From positions 1 to 45,173 of the forward strand of contig JBDRBT010000002.1 of NCBI GenBank assembly GCA_043822385.1: a stretch of DNA of 45,173 nt, read 5' to 3'. Positions 24,406 through 30,920 of the stretch are shown in pieces (positions within the stretch are counted from its first letter, which is position 1; each line of letters starts with the position of its first letter). This stretch comes from JABWCK01 sp043822385 (GTDB lineage: Archaea; Micrarchaeota; Micrarchaeia; Norongarragalinales; Norongarragalinaceae). The translations under genes were made by a program, and so were the position numbers. The notes under the pieces are model-generated. The model had not been told where the DNA came from. It worked only from the letters and a program-made list of their open reading frames with translations, and made no database searches.

Positions 24406-24867
24406 TTAATTCACCTTTCTTTTTATTTTCCATGTTTCAGTTAAAGCAACCCATTCTGAACCAAGGTGTTTCATTGCTTCACCAAAGCGGTTGCTTAGTT
24501 TCAAAACCATTTCTTTCCTCTTGTCTTTTAGTTCTTGTCCAGTTGGGTTTTTTCTTTCCCGAGCAAGCATTCCAACTCGAATTAATTTAGGAATAACTAG
24601 GTTGCGGAGAGTAGAGCTAGCTATGTTTTGTTGTTTCTGCCATGCAGCTAGTTCTTCGCCGGTTACCTCGCTTTTTTCTTTGAATAAATGGAGTAGTTTT
24701 AAAGCTATTTCGTACTGCGCTTTTTGCAGTAATGGGGGAAAAACTATTTTCAGTAAGTCTTCCAACTCCCATCGAGCACTCAAGCTCATTGGTAAGTCAA
24801 AGTAATCAAACAAGAGTGATTTCTTTGAGGGAATACCCCTCGAAGCAGGGCTGCGGACTTCATTCAT
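24406..24867 (-). CDS. Winged-helix-like putative DNA-binding protein
   Basis: 153 residues from ATG 24867. That start has a TATA-like ACTTAAAAAC about 29 bases upstream; an in-frame TTG 18 bases earlier is rejected. The segment LLHLFKEKSEVTGEELAAW and QQNIASSTLRNLVIPKL then IRVGMLARER reads as a winged helix: helix, turn, recognition helix, wing. It is the first gene of the operon running to 22513 and may regulate it. Specific family unknown. Confidence 0.68.
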   Translation of the reverse strand: MNEVRSPASRGIPSKKSLLFDYFDLPMSLSARWELEDLLKIVFPPLLQKAQYEIALKLLHLFKEKSEVTGEELAAWQKQQNIASSTLRNLVIPKLIRVGMLARERKNPTGQELKDKRKEMVLKLSNRFGEAMKHLGSEWVALTETWKIKRKVN

Positions 24868-24919
24868 TGCTACAATATAACGCAAAAAGTGTTTTTAAGT
24901 TGTTAGTTAGAATTGAATT

Positions 24920-25150
24920 TCAGTGTATGTAGTTAATGTCTTTAGTGAATTCAGTTGCTTCGTTTTCTTCTATTGGTTCTGCTTCAACGAAAAAGTCTTC
25001 TTCATGCATTAAAGCTATTTCAATGCATTTAGCTATTACTTCGGGGTCAGTAATTGTTTTACCAGTTGCTAGAATCCAGCCTGCTTTTAGTTTTCTTATG
25101 TGTTCTATTGTTTGTTTTGGTACTTTTGTTGAAACCAATTCTTTTTTCAT
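24920..25150 (-). CDS. Ribbon-helix-helix-like small regulator
   Basis: 76 residues from ATG 25150, with GGTGAT a few bases upstream; a GTG nine bases further up would disrupt that spacing. The N-terminus KKELVSTKVPKQTIEHIRKL (strand, then helix) and TDPEVIAKCIEIAL (second helix) follow the ribbon-helix-helix pattern; the tail is acidic. Such proteins bind short palindromes as dimers and often repress their own gene. A near-perfect palindrome lies 21-38 bp upstream of its start. Confidence 0.65.
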   Translation of the reverse strand: MKKELVSTKVPKQTIEHIRKLKAGWILATGKTITDPEVIAKCIEIALMHEEDFFVEAEPIEENEATEFTKDINYIH

Positions 25151-25170
25151 TAAAATCACCTTAAAACCTA

Positions 25171-25188
25171 GTTCATAGAACTATGAAC
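25171..25188. promoter_or_regulatory. Palindromic operator 1 (GTTCATAG-AA-CTATGAAC)
   Basis: Eight-base arms with a two-base centre, just upstream of the ribbon-helix-helix gene and near its expected transcription start (AT-rich TATA region 25190-25206). Probably a repressor site. Confidence 0.7.
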
Positions 25189-25247
25189 CAACAAATATAT
25201 TTTAAATATCTAGAATACATAATATATTAAATATATATAAATCTTAT

Positions 25248-25265
25248 GTTCATAAAGGTATGAAC
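25248..25265. promoter_or_regulatory. Palindromic operator 2 (GTTCATA-N4-TATGAAC)
   Basis: Seven-base arms with centre AAGG, in the divergent gap between the regulator gene and the coiled-coil gene at 25343. It shares the GTTCATA/TATGAAC consensus with three other sites nearby. Confidence 0.7.
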
Positions 25266-25342
25266 TAATTATGATTTGAAAAAAAACTAATAATTACATT
25301 AAAAAACGTTTTCGCTATAATAACTAAAAGGAGGAAAAACAA

Positions 25343-25672
25343 ATGGCGAAATTTTTAAGCATTTTCGGTCGCGGCAAAAAACTAGATGAACCCAAAAAAA
25401 CGCGTTGGGGCGTGGGTACTGAAAAAAAAATAAATATTCAAGAAGAACTTACAAATGCTGAAACACAAAAACTTAAGGAAAATGATGTAGAGTTAAAAGC
25501 TAACGCAAAAAAATATGATGAGATACTAGAAAATCTCGGGAAGAGAAACAAAGATTCTGCAGAAGTAAAAAACCAAATTAGAGACATAGTGCAGGAAGCT
25601 CGCCTAGAAAGAGAGAGAATATTGAACAAATTAGGCGAAGAATTGCGTAAAAAAGCATGGAAAGAAGAGTAA
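25343..25672 (+). CDS. Small coiled-coil hypothetical protein
   Basis: 109 residues. The basic N-terminus (MAKFLSIFGRGKKLDEPKK) is followed by a long charged helix rich in Glu/Lys with heptad-like hydrophobics (about 35-109), ending EELRKKAWKEE. The GGAGG site at 25330-25334 nine bases before the ATG is the best ribosome site in this region. It lies between two copies of the TTCATA palindrome, divergent from the regulator that probably controls it. The function is unknown. Confidence 0.7.
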   Translation: MAKFLSIFGRGKKLDEPKKTRWGVGTEKKINIQEELTNAETQKLKENDVELKANAKKYDEILENLGKRNKDSAEVKNQIRDIVQEARLERERILNKLGEELRKKAWKEE

Positions 25673-25682
25673 AACAAATTAA

Positions 25683-25698
25683 TTCATAAAAGTATGAA
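25683..25698. promoter_or_regulatory. Palindromic operator 3 (TTCATA-N4-TATGAA)
   Basis: Six-base arms, centre AAAG, just after the stop of the coiled-coil gene. Same consensus as the other three sites. Confidence 0.6.
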
Positions 25699-25731
25699 CT
25701 AAAAATAATGCTTAAAACACTAACCCTTTAT

Positions 25732-25750
25732 TTCATCAACACAATGAAAC
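25732..25750. repeat. 19-bp repeat, copy 1
   Basis: Reads TTCATCAACACAATGAAAC; shares 14 of 19 positions with copy 2 and the core ACAATGAAAC exactly. Starts 42 bp before copy 2. Confidence 0.6.
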
Positions 25751-25773
25751 GAAACTAATGCAAAAACAGTAAA

Positions 25774-25792
25774 CACATCATTACAATGAAAC
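25774..25792. repeat. 19-bp repeat, copy 2
   Basis: Reads CACATCATTACAATGAAAC; 17 of 19 positions match copy 3. Confidence 0.65.
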
Positions 25793-25865
25793 GAAAATAG
25801 TGTTTGAACATGTTTCAAACAAAGAAGTGGTTTAGGCTTGCCCAAGTCACCCAAAAAACTTTCTC

Positions 25866-25884
25866 CACACCATAACAATGAAAC
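25866..25884. repeat. 19-bp repeat, copy 3
   Basis: Reads CACACCATAACAATGAAAC; starts 92 bp after copy 2. Confidence 0.65.
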
Positions 25885-26051
25885 ACTAACTAGTTGGGGT
25901 TCAGGCACTAACTTAAAGCGTTTCCTCAACACAATATATTCAAATAAAGAAAAAACAATAAAACACCACTATGCTATTGTAGAACCTTGAAAAAACAGTG
26001 TTTTTTGCATGCTTTTGAGTACTACTAAACGAACTAAAGATGCCAACATCC

Positions 26052-26073
26052 TAGTTCATAAAACTATGAACTA
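26052..26073. promoter_or_regulatory. Palindromic operator 4 (TAGTTCATA-N4-TATGAACTA)
   Basis: The longest copy, with nine-base arms around AAAC. It overlaps the stop codon of the ZIP transporter gene, so it is not in that gene's promoter. It may close off a regulated or mobile unit beginning with operators 1 and 2. Confidence 0.7.
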
Positions 26074-26805
26074 AAATCCAAATAATGAAGCTAAACTAAA
26101 AGCAGTAATTAAACCAAAAACTAAAGAAAACAAAGCAATTTTCTTAAACTCGCCAGCCATTGCATCCGGCAAAAGCTCAACGAAAACAACGAACGCCATT
26201 GCTCCCGCAGAAAAAGCTAAAGCGAAAGGAACAACCGTAACAACAAAACTAAGGAAAAGAAAACCAACAATTGCGGAAGCAAACTCTATTACCCCAGACA
26301 AGACTCCAAAAATAAACGAACGCTTGGATTTAACACCGTAACAAGCAAGCGGCCCTGAAACCAAAAAGCCTTCAGGAATATCTTGAAGAGCAATTGACGC
26401 AGCAACAAGCCAGCCAAGCGGGGTGGAATAAATAAACGCGGAAGCAATAGCAAAACCCTCAGGAATATTATGCAAGCTTATTGAACCAACTAAAAGAACC
26501 GCTTTCTTTTTAGCGCTAGAAATATTTTCTTTTTTTAATAACATGTGAACGTGCGGAATCAAGCACTCAAAAACCAGTAAAACAATCACTCCAGCTAAAA
26601 AACCCATGATTGCAGTTAAATCACTTGAATTACGAGCTTGCAGCAACATTTCAATGGAAGAAAAAAGCATTACTCCCGCAGAAAACGATAGTAATATGGA
26701 AACGTTTCTTTTGTTTAAACACTTAAAGAAAAACACTCCAGCTGCACCTAACGCAGTTGCTAGCATTGCTGTAAACGCGCCTAAAACTAAACTAATTAAT
26801 TCCAT
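26071..26805 (-). CDS. ZIP-family divalent metal transporter
   Basis: 244 residues with about eight membrane helices. The ZIP metal-site signature HNIPEGFAIA lies in helix 4, with the paired ALQDIPEGF in helix 5 and a polar His-containing loop (PHVHMLLKKEN) after helix 3. It imports zinc, iron or manganese. It follows the EamA gene by 10 bp on the same strand; no ribosome site is obvious. Confidence 0.93.
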   Translation of the reverse strand: MELISLVLGAFTAMLATALGAAGVFFFKCLNKRNVSILLSFSAGVMLFSSIEMLLQARNSSDLTAIMGFLAGVIVLLVFECLIPHVHMLLKKENISSAKKKAVLLVGSISLHNIPEGFAIASAFIYSTPLGWLVAASIALQDIPEGFLVSGPLACYGVKSKRSFIFGVLSGVIEFASAIVGFLFLSFVVTVVPFALAFSAGAMAFVVFVELLPDAMAGEFKKIALFSLVFGLITAFSLASLFGF

Positions 26806-26815
26806 TAAACAAAAC

Positions 26816-27247
26816 TCACCCTACAGCGATTACTATAGCGCCAAGGGTTATGAACGCAACCCCAATGCCAGTAGTCAAATTAATTTTTTCGCCAAGAACA
26901 AGGAAAGCAAAAACAACCGCGAAAACAACACTCAAACGATCTATTGAAGCTACTTGCGCTACTTTACCTGACTGTAAAGCAAGAAAGTAAAAAAGCCACG
27001 ACAAAGCACCAGCAACCCCACTCAAAACAATGAACGTCAACGCCTTGTTGTTAGATAAGATTTCAGGAATGTTTTCTAACTTGCCTTGAACCACTATTAC
27101 CCCAAACAAGAAAACCGCCATGATTACCGCGCGAATCGCGGTAGCAGTGTTAGCATCAATTCCCGTCAAACCGATTTTAGCAAAAACAGCAACGAAGGCA
27201 GCTGCTATTGCTGAAAGCAAAGCAAAAACAAGCCAAGTAAACTCCAT
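26816..27247 (-). CDS. Single-domain EamA-family transporter
   Basis: 143 residues with five predicted membrane helices: one EamA (DMT) unit instead of the usual fused pair of ten helices. Typical text includes ALSWLFYFLALQSGKVAQVA and VVFAFLVLGEKINL followed by a final helix. Such half-size members dimerise to export or import small metabolites. A TATA-like AATTAAAAATATTTT centred 28 bases upstream of the ATG suggests a leaderless operon with the ZIP gene. Confidence 0.87.
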   Translation of the reverse strand: MEFTWLVFALLSAIAAAFVAVFAKIGLTGIDANTATAIRAVIMAVFLFGVIVVQGKLENIPEILSNNKALTFIVLSGVAGALSWLFYFLALQSGKVAQVASIDRLSVVFAVVFAFLVLGEKINLTTGIGVAFITLGAIVIAVG

Positions 27248-27299
27248 TAAGCAGTTACAACAAACGCAATTAAAAATATTTTCTACTTAATGAATTCAA

Positions 27300-27305
27300 G
27301 GTGAT
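27300..27305 (+). promoter_or_regulatory. Ribosome-binding site fixing a TTG start
   Basis: GGTGAT lies five bases before the TTG at 27311. No ATG or GTG is available at the N-terminus of the Nudix protein, so this site decides the start. Confidence 0.65.
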
Positions 27306-27310
27306 AACGT

Positions 27311-27772
27311 TTGGCTAAACCCACTAATGCAGGAAGAGGAATATTGTTCAGGGAAGAAAAGGGAAAAACTAGCGTATTAATGGTTAGGAGAAAACCAGAT
27401 AGTAAACTAAACAAAAACATTTGGGAGCTACCTGGCGGAATGGTTAGCGGCGATAGAAGCGAAAAGTTAGTAAAAACACTCCAAAATGAATTACCAGAAA
27501 AATTCAAGATGGAAACCGGTTTAAAGGTTAAAGTTGTAAAAAAAATCCATCAAAAAATAATTGGCGGCAAACACGCTGAACACTACGTTATGGTAGAACA
27601 CACTGGAAACTCAAACGAACTGAATAAAATCGTAATAAATCCAAACAAACACTACGAATGGAAGTGGTTTACCATAAAAGACGCTTCAGGAAAAGAACAG
27701 TGGCTTGAATCTGAAAAAATAAAAGAAGGCATAGATACTGCAGTAAGAAAAGCATTTCAGGAAAAAAAGTAA
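27311..27772 (+). CDS. Nudix-like protein with a degenerate Nudix box
   Basis: 153 residues starting at TTG 27311. It is a paralogue of the next gene: both share RG(I/V)L near the start, WELPGG, a matching helix, then HYxxVEH and an EW(K)WF segment. The Nudix box here lacks the REXXEE core (LQNELPEKFKMETGL, with an insertion), so metal-dependent hydrolysis of nucleoside-diphosphate-X compounds is doubtful. It may be a binding or regulatory partner of the second protein. Confidence 0.82.
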   Translation: MAKPTNAGRGILFREEKGKTSVLMVRRKPDSKLNKNIWELPGGMVSGDRSEKLVKTLQNELPEKFKMETGLKVKVVKKIHQKIIGGKHAEHYVMVEHTGNSNELNKIVINPNKHYEWKWFTIKDASGKEQWLESEKIKEGIDTAVRKAFQEKK

Positions 27773-27797
27773 GCCTTAATTAGGAAAAACAAAAAAA

Positions 27798-28226
27798 ATG
27801 ACTAAAACAATTGTTGTTGCCAGGGGCGTATTGACGCGAATAGAACCAACAACTAAAATAAAACAAGTATTATTGTTGCGAAGAACCAGCAAGCAAAAAC
27901 GAAGCCCAAATCACTGGGAACTACCCGGCGGCAAAATAAACACTATAGACAATAAAGAAATGCGTAATTGCTTGGTTAGAGAATTCTTGGAAGAAACCAG
28001 TTTAAAAATTAAGCCAAAAAACAAAATACACGAATTAATTGAAAAAGATCACCACCAACACTATTTTTCAGTTGAACACGAAGGAAAACTAAGCGAGTTA
28101 GGTGAAATAAAATTAAGCAGAGACCACTCTGAACGCGAGTGGTTTGAATTAAGCGAAATAGAAAAAATACCAAAACTAACTAAAGGAACACTTCAAGCAA
28201 TTAAGAAAGCACTACTTCACTCGTAA
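27798..28226 (+). CDS. Nudix hydrolase
   Basis: 142 residues. WELPGGKIN starts the Nudix box and VREFLEETSLKI carries the REXXEE catalytic core; the final Gly of the box is Ser. It would hydrolyse a nucleoside diphosphate derivative, with substrate unknown. It is 25 bp after its degenerate paralogue in one operon. The 3' end overlaps convergent hydrogenase by 10 bp. Confidence 0.9.
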   Translation: MTKTIVVARGVLTRIEPTTKIKQVLLLRRTSKQKRSPNHWELPGGKINTIDNKEMRNCLVREFLEETSLKIKPKNKIHELIEKDHHQHYFSVEHEGKLSELGEIKLSRDHSEREWFELSEIEKIPKLTKGTLQAIKKALLHS

Positions 28227-29299
28227 GCAGAATGAAAAGTAGTATACAAAAGTTGTTTTGCTTTCTCGCTTCCGGGTTGAATCAAAAATTCTTCATACAA
28301 CTTTTTGACAGCAGGATTATCTGAAGAAACTCTTTTTTCCTTCTTCAAATCAATCTCGTACAACGCCTTGCGTCTAGCCTCAATTTTTTCTTTAGTAGTA
28401 GACGGCTGGCCAGCGCCGCCAACGCAACCACCAAAACAAGCCATTACTTCAATAAAGTGAAAAGACTTCAACTTGTCGGAATCATTCAAAATACTAGCTG
28501 CATTACGCAAACTATTAACCACAGCAACCCTCAAAACTTCATTACCAATGCTAACCTCAGCTACCTTCACACCCTCTAAACCACGCGCTGGCTCGAAATC
28601 CATGACTCCAAAATCCTTGTCTTTAATGCTAGCGTAAAGCCGCAACACAGATTCAAGCACGCCGCCAGTAGCACCAAAAATATTACCCGCGCCACTACTA
28701 CTACCAAGCAATTCATCAAAATCTTCTTCCTTAACACTATTCAAGTCTACTCCAGCTTCCTTAAGTAAACCAGCGCACTCTACAGTAGTCAACACTTTAT
28801 CCACGTGAGGAACTCCATTCAAACTCAATTCATGCCTCAACGCTTCAGCCTTCTTAATCACGCAAGGCATTATTGAAACCACGCAAATTTCTTCAGGCTT
28901 TAAATCATTCTTTTCAGCAAAATAAGTTTTAATCAACACACCCAAAACTTCATGAGGACTCTTAACTGAACACAAGTTACCAACAAGTTCAGGGTGAGTG
29001 TGCTCCACGTAACTAACAAAACCAGGACAACACGAAGTCAATAAAGGAAGTCTTCCTTGTTCTTTGCGTTCAATAAACTCGTGCGCTTCCTCAACAGTAA
29101 CAACATCAGCGCCAGTAGACGTATCAAAAACCTTCTGGAAACCAATCTGCTTCAAAGCACCAACAAGCTTTCCAGTAACTATTGTTCCAGCAGGCAAACC
29201 AAACTCTTCACCAATAGAAACACGCAAAGCAGGAGCTACTTGAGCAACCATGAACTTGTTCTCTAAACGCAATTCAGACAATAAAGATTCGAAAACCAT
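28217..29299 (-). CDS. Compact (H-cluster-only) [FeFe] hydrogenase
   Basis: 360 residues consisting of the catalytic domain alone. All three H-cluster signatures are intact: LTSCCPGF (Cys90 proton relay, Cys91 cluster), SIMPCVIKKAE (Cys146, Lys149, Glu152), and EVMACFGGCVGGAGQP (Cys288, Cys292). There is no N-terminal ferredoxin-like Fe-S domain. The start is set at ATG 29299, which has a TATA element 26 bases upstream; the upstream extension runs through the divergent gene and is spurious. It would make or consume H2, probably with a separate ferredoxin. Maturases HydE, HydF and HydG are not in the window. Such minimal enzymes have been reported from DPANN archaea. Confidence 0.93.
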   Translation of the reverse strand: MVFESLLSELRLENKFMVAQVAPALRVSIGEEFGLPAGTIVTGKLVGALKQIGFQKVFDTSTGADVVTVEEAHEFIERKEQGRLPLLTSCCPGFVSYVEHTHPELVGNLCSVKSPHEVLGVLIKTYFAEKNDLKPEEICVVSIMPCVIKKAEALRHELSLNGVPHVDKVLTTVECAGLLKEAGVDLNSVKEEDFDELLGSSSGAGNIFGATGGVLESVLRLYASIKDKDFGVMDFEPARGLEGVKVAEVSIGNEVLRVAVVNSLRNAASILNDSDKLKSFHFIEVMACFGGCVGGAGQPSTTKEKIEARRKALYEIDLKKEKRVSSDNPAVKKLYEEFLIQPGSEKAKQLLYTTFHSAYE

Positions 29300-29320
29300 T
29301 TTTGGATTAATAAGGCAAGG

Positions 29321-29331
29321 AATATATAAAA
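29321..29331. promoter_or_regulatory. Shared central TATA element, hydrogenase and divergent membrane gene
   Basis: AATATATAAAA lies in a 50-bp gap, about 26 bases from the hydrogenase ATG (29299) and 24-25 from the ATG at 29350. The symmetric ATATAT core can be read in both directions. It implies joint expression of both genes. Confidence 0.55.
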
Positions 29332-29349
29332 AAACGTAGTTTTTGTTTA

Positions 29350-29847
29350 ATGCTGAATATATCAATAAACCAGAATACTCGCGTTCTATTATACGCAGCA
29401 ATCGCTTTCTTCGTGCCCTTGCTTTTTGGACACTTGAAAAGCATTTCAAACCAACTAATGATAGGCACGATAGTAAACTTGATTCTGGTAGTAGCAGCAT
29501 TGCAATTAACCTGGAAACAAACACTACCAATAATATTGTTACCTAGCATAGCTGCTTTTGCAAGCGGAATAATCTTCAGCGAACTCTCAATATTCCTGCT
29601 TTACTTGATTCCATTCATTTGGCTAGGAAACACGGTTTTTGTTTACGTAATAAAACGCATTCAAACTAGTTACTTTAAAGCAATCACTCTCGCAGCAATA
29701 ACCAAAACCTTGTGCTTGATAATTCCAACCCTTGTTTTAGTTAACTACGCAATAATACCCAGCCAGTTCATTCCAGCAATGGGAATAATGCAGTTAACTA
29801 CAGCAATGCTAGGCGGAATTTTCGCTTCAGTAAGCACTAGAATTTAG
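29350..29847 (+). CDS. Integral membrane protein divergent from the hydrogenase
   Basis: 165 residues with five predicted membrane helices and short basic loops (LKSISNQ, KRIQTSY). No transporter motif that I can name; the overall look is of an ECF-type or small permease component. The shared promoter with the hydrogenase suggests a linked role, for example in membrane association or cofactor supply. Its 3' end overlaps the convergent ACT-like gene by 11 bp. Confidence 0.75.
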   Translation: MLNISINQNTRVLLYAAIAFFVPLLFGHLKSISNQLMIGTIVNLILVVAALQLTWKQTLPIILLPSIAAFASGIIFSELSIFLLYLIPFIWLGNTVFVYVIKRIQTSYFKAITLAAITKTLCLIIPTLVLVNYAIIPSQFIPAMGIMQLTTAMLGGIFASVSTRI

Positions 29848-30097
29848 ACGCGTCAACCAATTTAGCTTTAACGCTCTTTATTTTATTTAATTCCCTCAAC
29901 AACAAAGCATTTTCTTTATTAGAACCAGACAACTGGAGAATAATTAACGCAGCATTAGAACACGTTTTAGTAGACTCATGCAAGCCAATCCTAGCTTGAA
30001 TACCGCAACCATACTTAGTTAAAGTTTTTTGAATAGGTAACGCGGTCTTCTTCCGATCCTTTACAAACACTAACATTACTTCAGGAAACACAATCAA
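29837..30097 (-). CDS. ACT/NikR-like small regulator, resembling iron-only hydrogenase-system regulators
   Basis: Up to 86 residues. VFVKDRKKTALPIQKTLTKY then CGIQARIGLHE, CSNAALIILQL and a final LRELNKIKSVKAKLVD give a beta-alpha-beta-beta-alpha-beta ACT-type fold. It resembles, from memory, the small proteins often found with [FeFe] hydrogenases (TM1266-type). The frame opens at TTG 30097, overlapping the previous stop as TTGA; ATG 30076 is an equally good start and begins nearer the domain. Hydrogenase lies 0.5 kb downstream on the same strand. Confidence 0.7.
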   Translation of the reverse strand: MIVFPEVMLVFVKDRKKTALPIQKTLTKYGCGIQARIGLHESTKTCSNAALIILQLSGSNKENALLLRELNKIKSVKAKLVDASKF

Positions 30098-30498
30098 TCA
30101 CTAAACTTCGTTATAACTACTCCCGCAACAATAAAGTAAACCAAACTACCTAAAACAGAATTAATAGTAAAACCAAGAGGATAATTCATTGAAGAAAAAA
30201 CCAGGAAAGCAGAAGGCAAACCCGCTACTAACCACGTACAAAAACCAAAATCACGACCCTTAACTAAATAATCCCCCTTAAACGAGTTCTTTACTTTCAA
30301 GTAAAGCCAAGATAAAGCAAAACCAAGAACCCACGGGTAAACGAAAAACAAAAACATTACTGAATCGTTAATAGACCGCATTCCACCTAAAGCAAGAACA
30401 TTGTAAGAAAAAATTGCTTGAGAAAAAAAACTAGCGAAATTACTTAAAACAAAAATCGCTAAACCACTCAAAAAACCTGAAACCAACCACTTCTTCAC
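30094..30498 (-). CDS. Four-helix membrane protein
   Basis: 134 residues, four hydrophobic helices with a polar loop (NSFKGDYLVKGRDFG). GTG start at 30498 with GGTGAT just upstream. It is coupled to the ACT-like gene by overlap. Unknown function, probably in the same operon as PGK and the small membrane proteins upstream. Confidence 0.7.
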   Translation of the reverse strand: MKKWLVSGFLSGLAIFVLSNFASFFSQAIFSYNVLALGGMRSINDSVMFLFFVYPWVLGFALSWLYLKVKNSFKGDYLVKGRDFGFCTWLVAGLPSAFLVFSSMNYPLGFTINSVLGSLVYFIVAGVVITKFSD

Positions 30499-30508
30499 TT
30501 AATCACCT

Positions 30509-30778
30509 TCAAATAAACACGAATAATAACAAACCAAGCATTAACAAGAAAATAAACGCAGCAAATTCCGTTGAAAAGTAAGCTAAAACAGCTATAATTA
30601 AGGGAAGCAGCAATAACCACAATGGATCTGGAAAACTAAATTTGGCAGCAATCAAAGCAATTCCCGCACCGTACAAAGCACCAAAGAAAAACATTAAAAC
30701 ACTGAAAGCAACAAACTTTCTCAACGTATTAGTTAAATTCTTCTTCAAACCATCAAGTAAATCTGTAAACCAACTCAT
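30509..30778 (-). CDS. Small membrane protein (89 residues)
   Basis: An amphipathic basic N-terminus (LLDGLKKNLTNTLRKF) precedes two to three hydrophobic helices, the last ending the protein. AAGGTGA upstream of the ATG at 30778 is a good ribosome site and overlaps the stop of the 44-residue gene. Unknown function. Confidence 0.65.
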   Translation of the reverse strand: MSWFTDLLDGLKKNLTNTLRKFVAFSVLMFFFGALYGAGIALIAAKFSFPDPLWLLLLPLIIAVLAYFSTEFAAFIFLLMLGLLLFVFI

Positions 30779-30785
30779 TTTTCAT

Positions 30786-30920
30786 TCACCTTAAAACAAA
30801 ATAATAAACAAACAAAACAATCAAGCAAAAAATAAATAACCACAACAATTTTTTTTCTCCAGGCGATACTCCAGGATAAAAAGGATCGTGAAGCAGAAAC
30901 AAAGTATCCTTGCTAGCCAT
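30786..30920 (-). CDS. 44-residue tail-anchored membrane microprotein overlapping PGK
   Basis: Starts at ATG 30918-30920 inside the last codons of PGK (8-bp overlap) and ends TGA 30786-30788. The soluble head (MASKDTLFLLHDPFYPGVSP) is followed by GEKK and one membrane helix (LLWLFIFCLIVLFVYYFVL) with a final Arg. The tight overlap, the clear helix and the next ribosome site overlapping its stop support a real gene between PGK and the 89-residue gene. Confidence 0.6.
   Translation of the reverse strand: MASKDTLFLLHDPFYPGVSPGEKKLLWLFIFCLIVLFVYYFVLR

Larger units (their letters stand above)
25673..26070. other. 398-bp non-coding region with palindromes and a triplicated 19-bp repeat
   Basis: No convincing gene on either strand. 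It holds the palindrome at 25683-25698, three copies of a 19-bp repeat (25732, 25774, 25866), an inverted repeat GTTTGAA-N5-TTCAAAC at 25802-25820, a short hairpin with A/T arms at 25990-26006 and most of the palindrome at 26052-26073. The density of cis-elements suggests a regulatory, partition or replication region rather than decayed coding DNA. Confidence 0.6.

Noticed and set aside
25732..25884. CRISPR array (repeat ends in GAAAC)
   Set aside because: Only three imperfect 19-bp copies at irregular 42- and 92-bp intervals, and no cas gene in the window.
25720..25932. A 70-codon open frame on the minus strand across the repeat region
   Set aside because: Its repeated FHC-type text is created by the DNA repeats, there is no ribosome site, and composition is unlike neighbouring proteins.
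29300..29530. N-terminal extension of the hydrogenase frame by 77 codons
   Set aside because: It runs through the divergent membrane gene and promoter, shows no Fe-S cysteine pattern, and ATG 29299 has a TATA box at the right distance.
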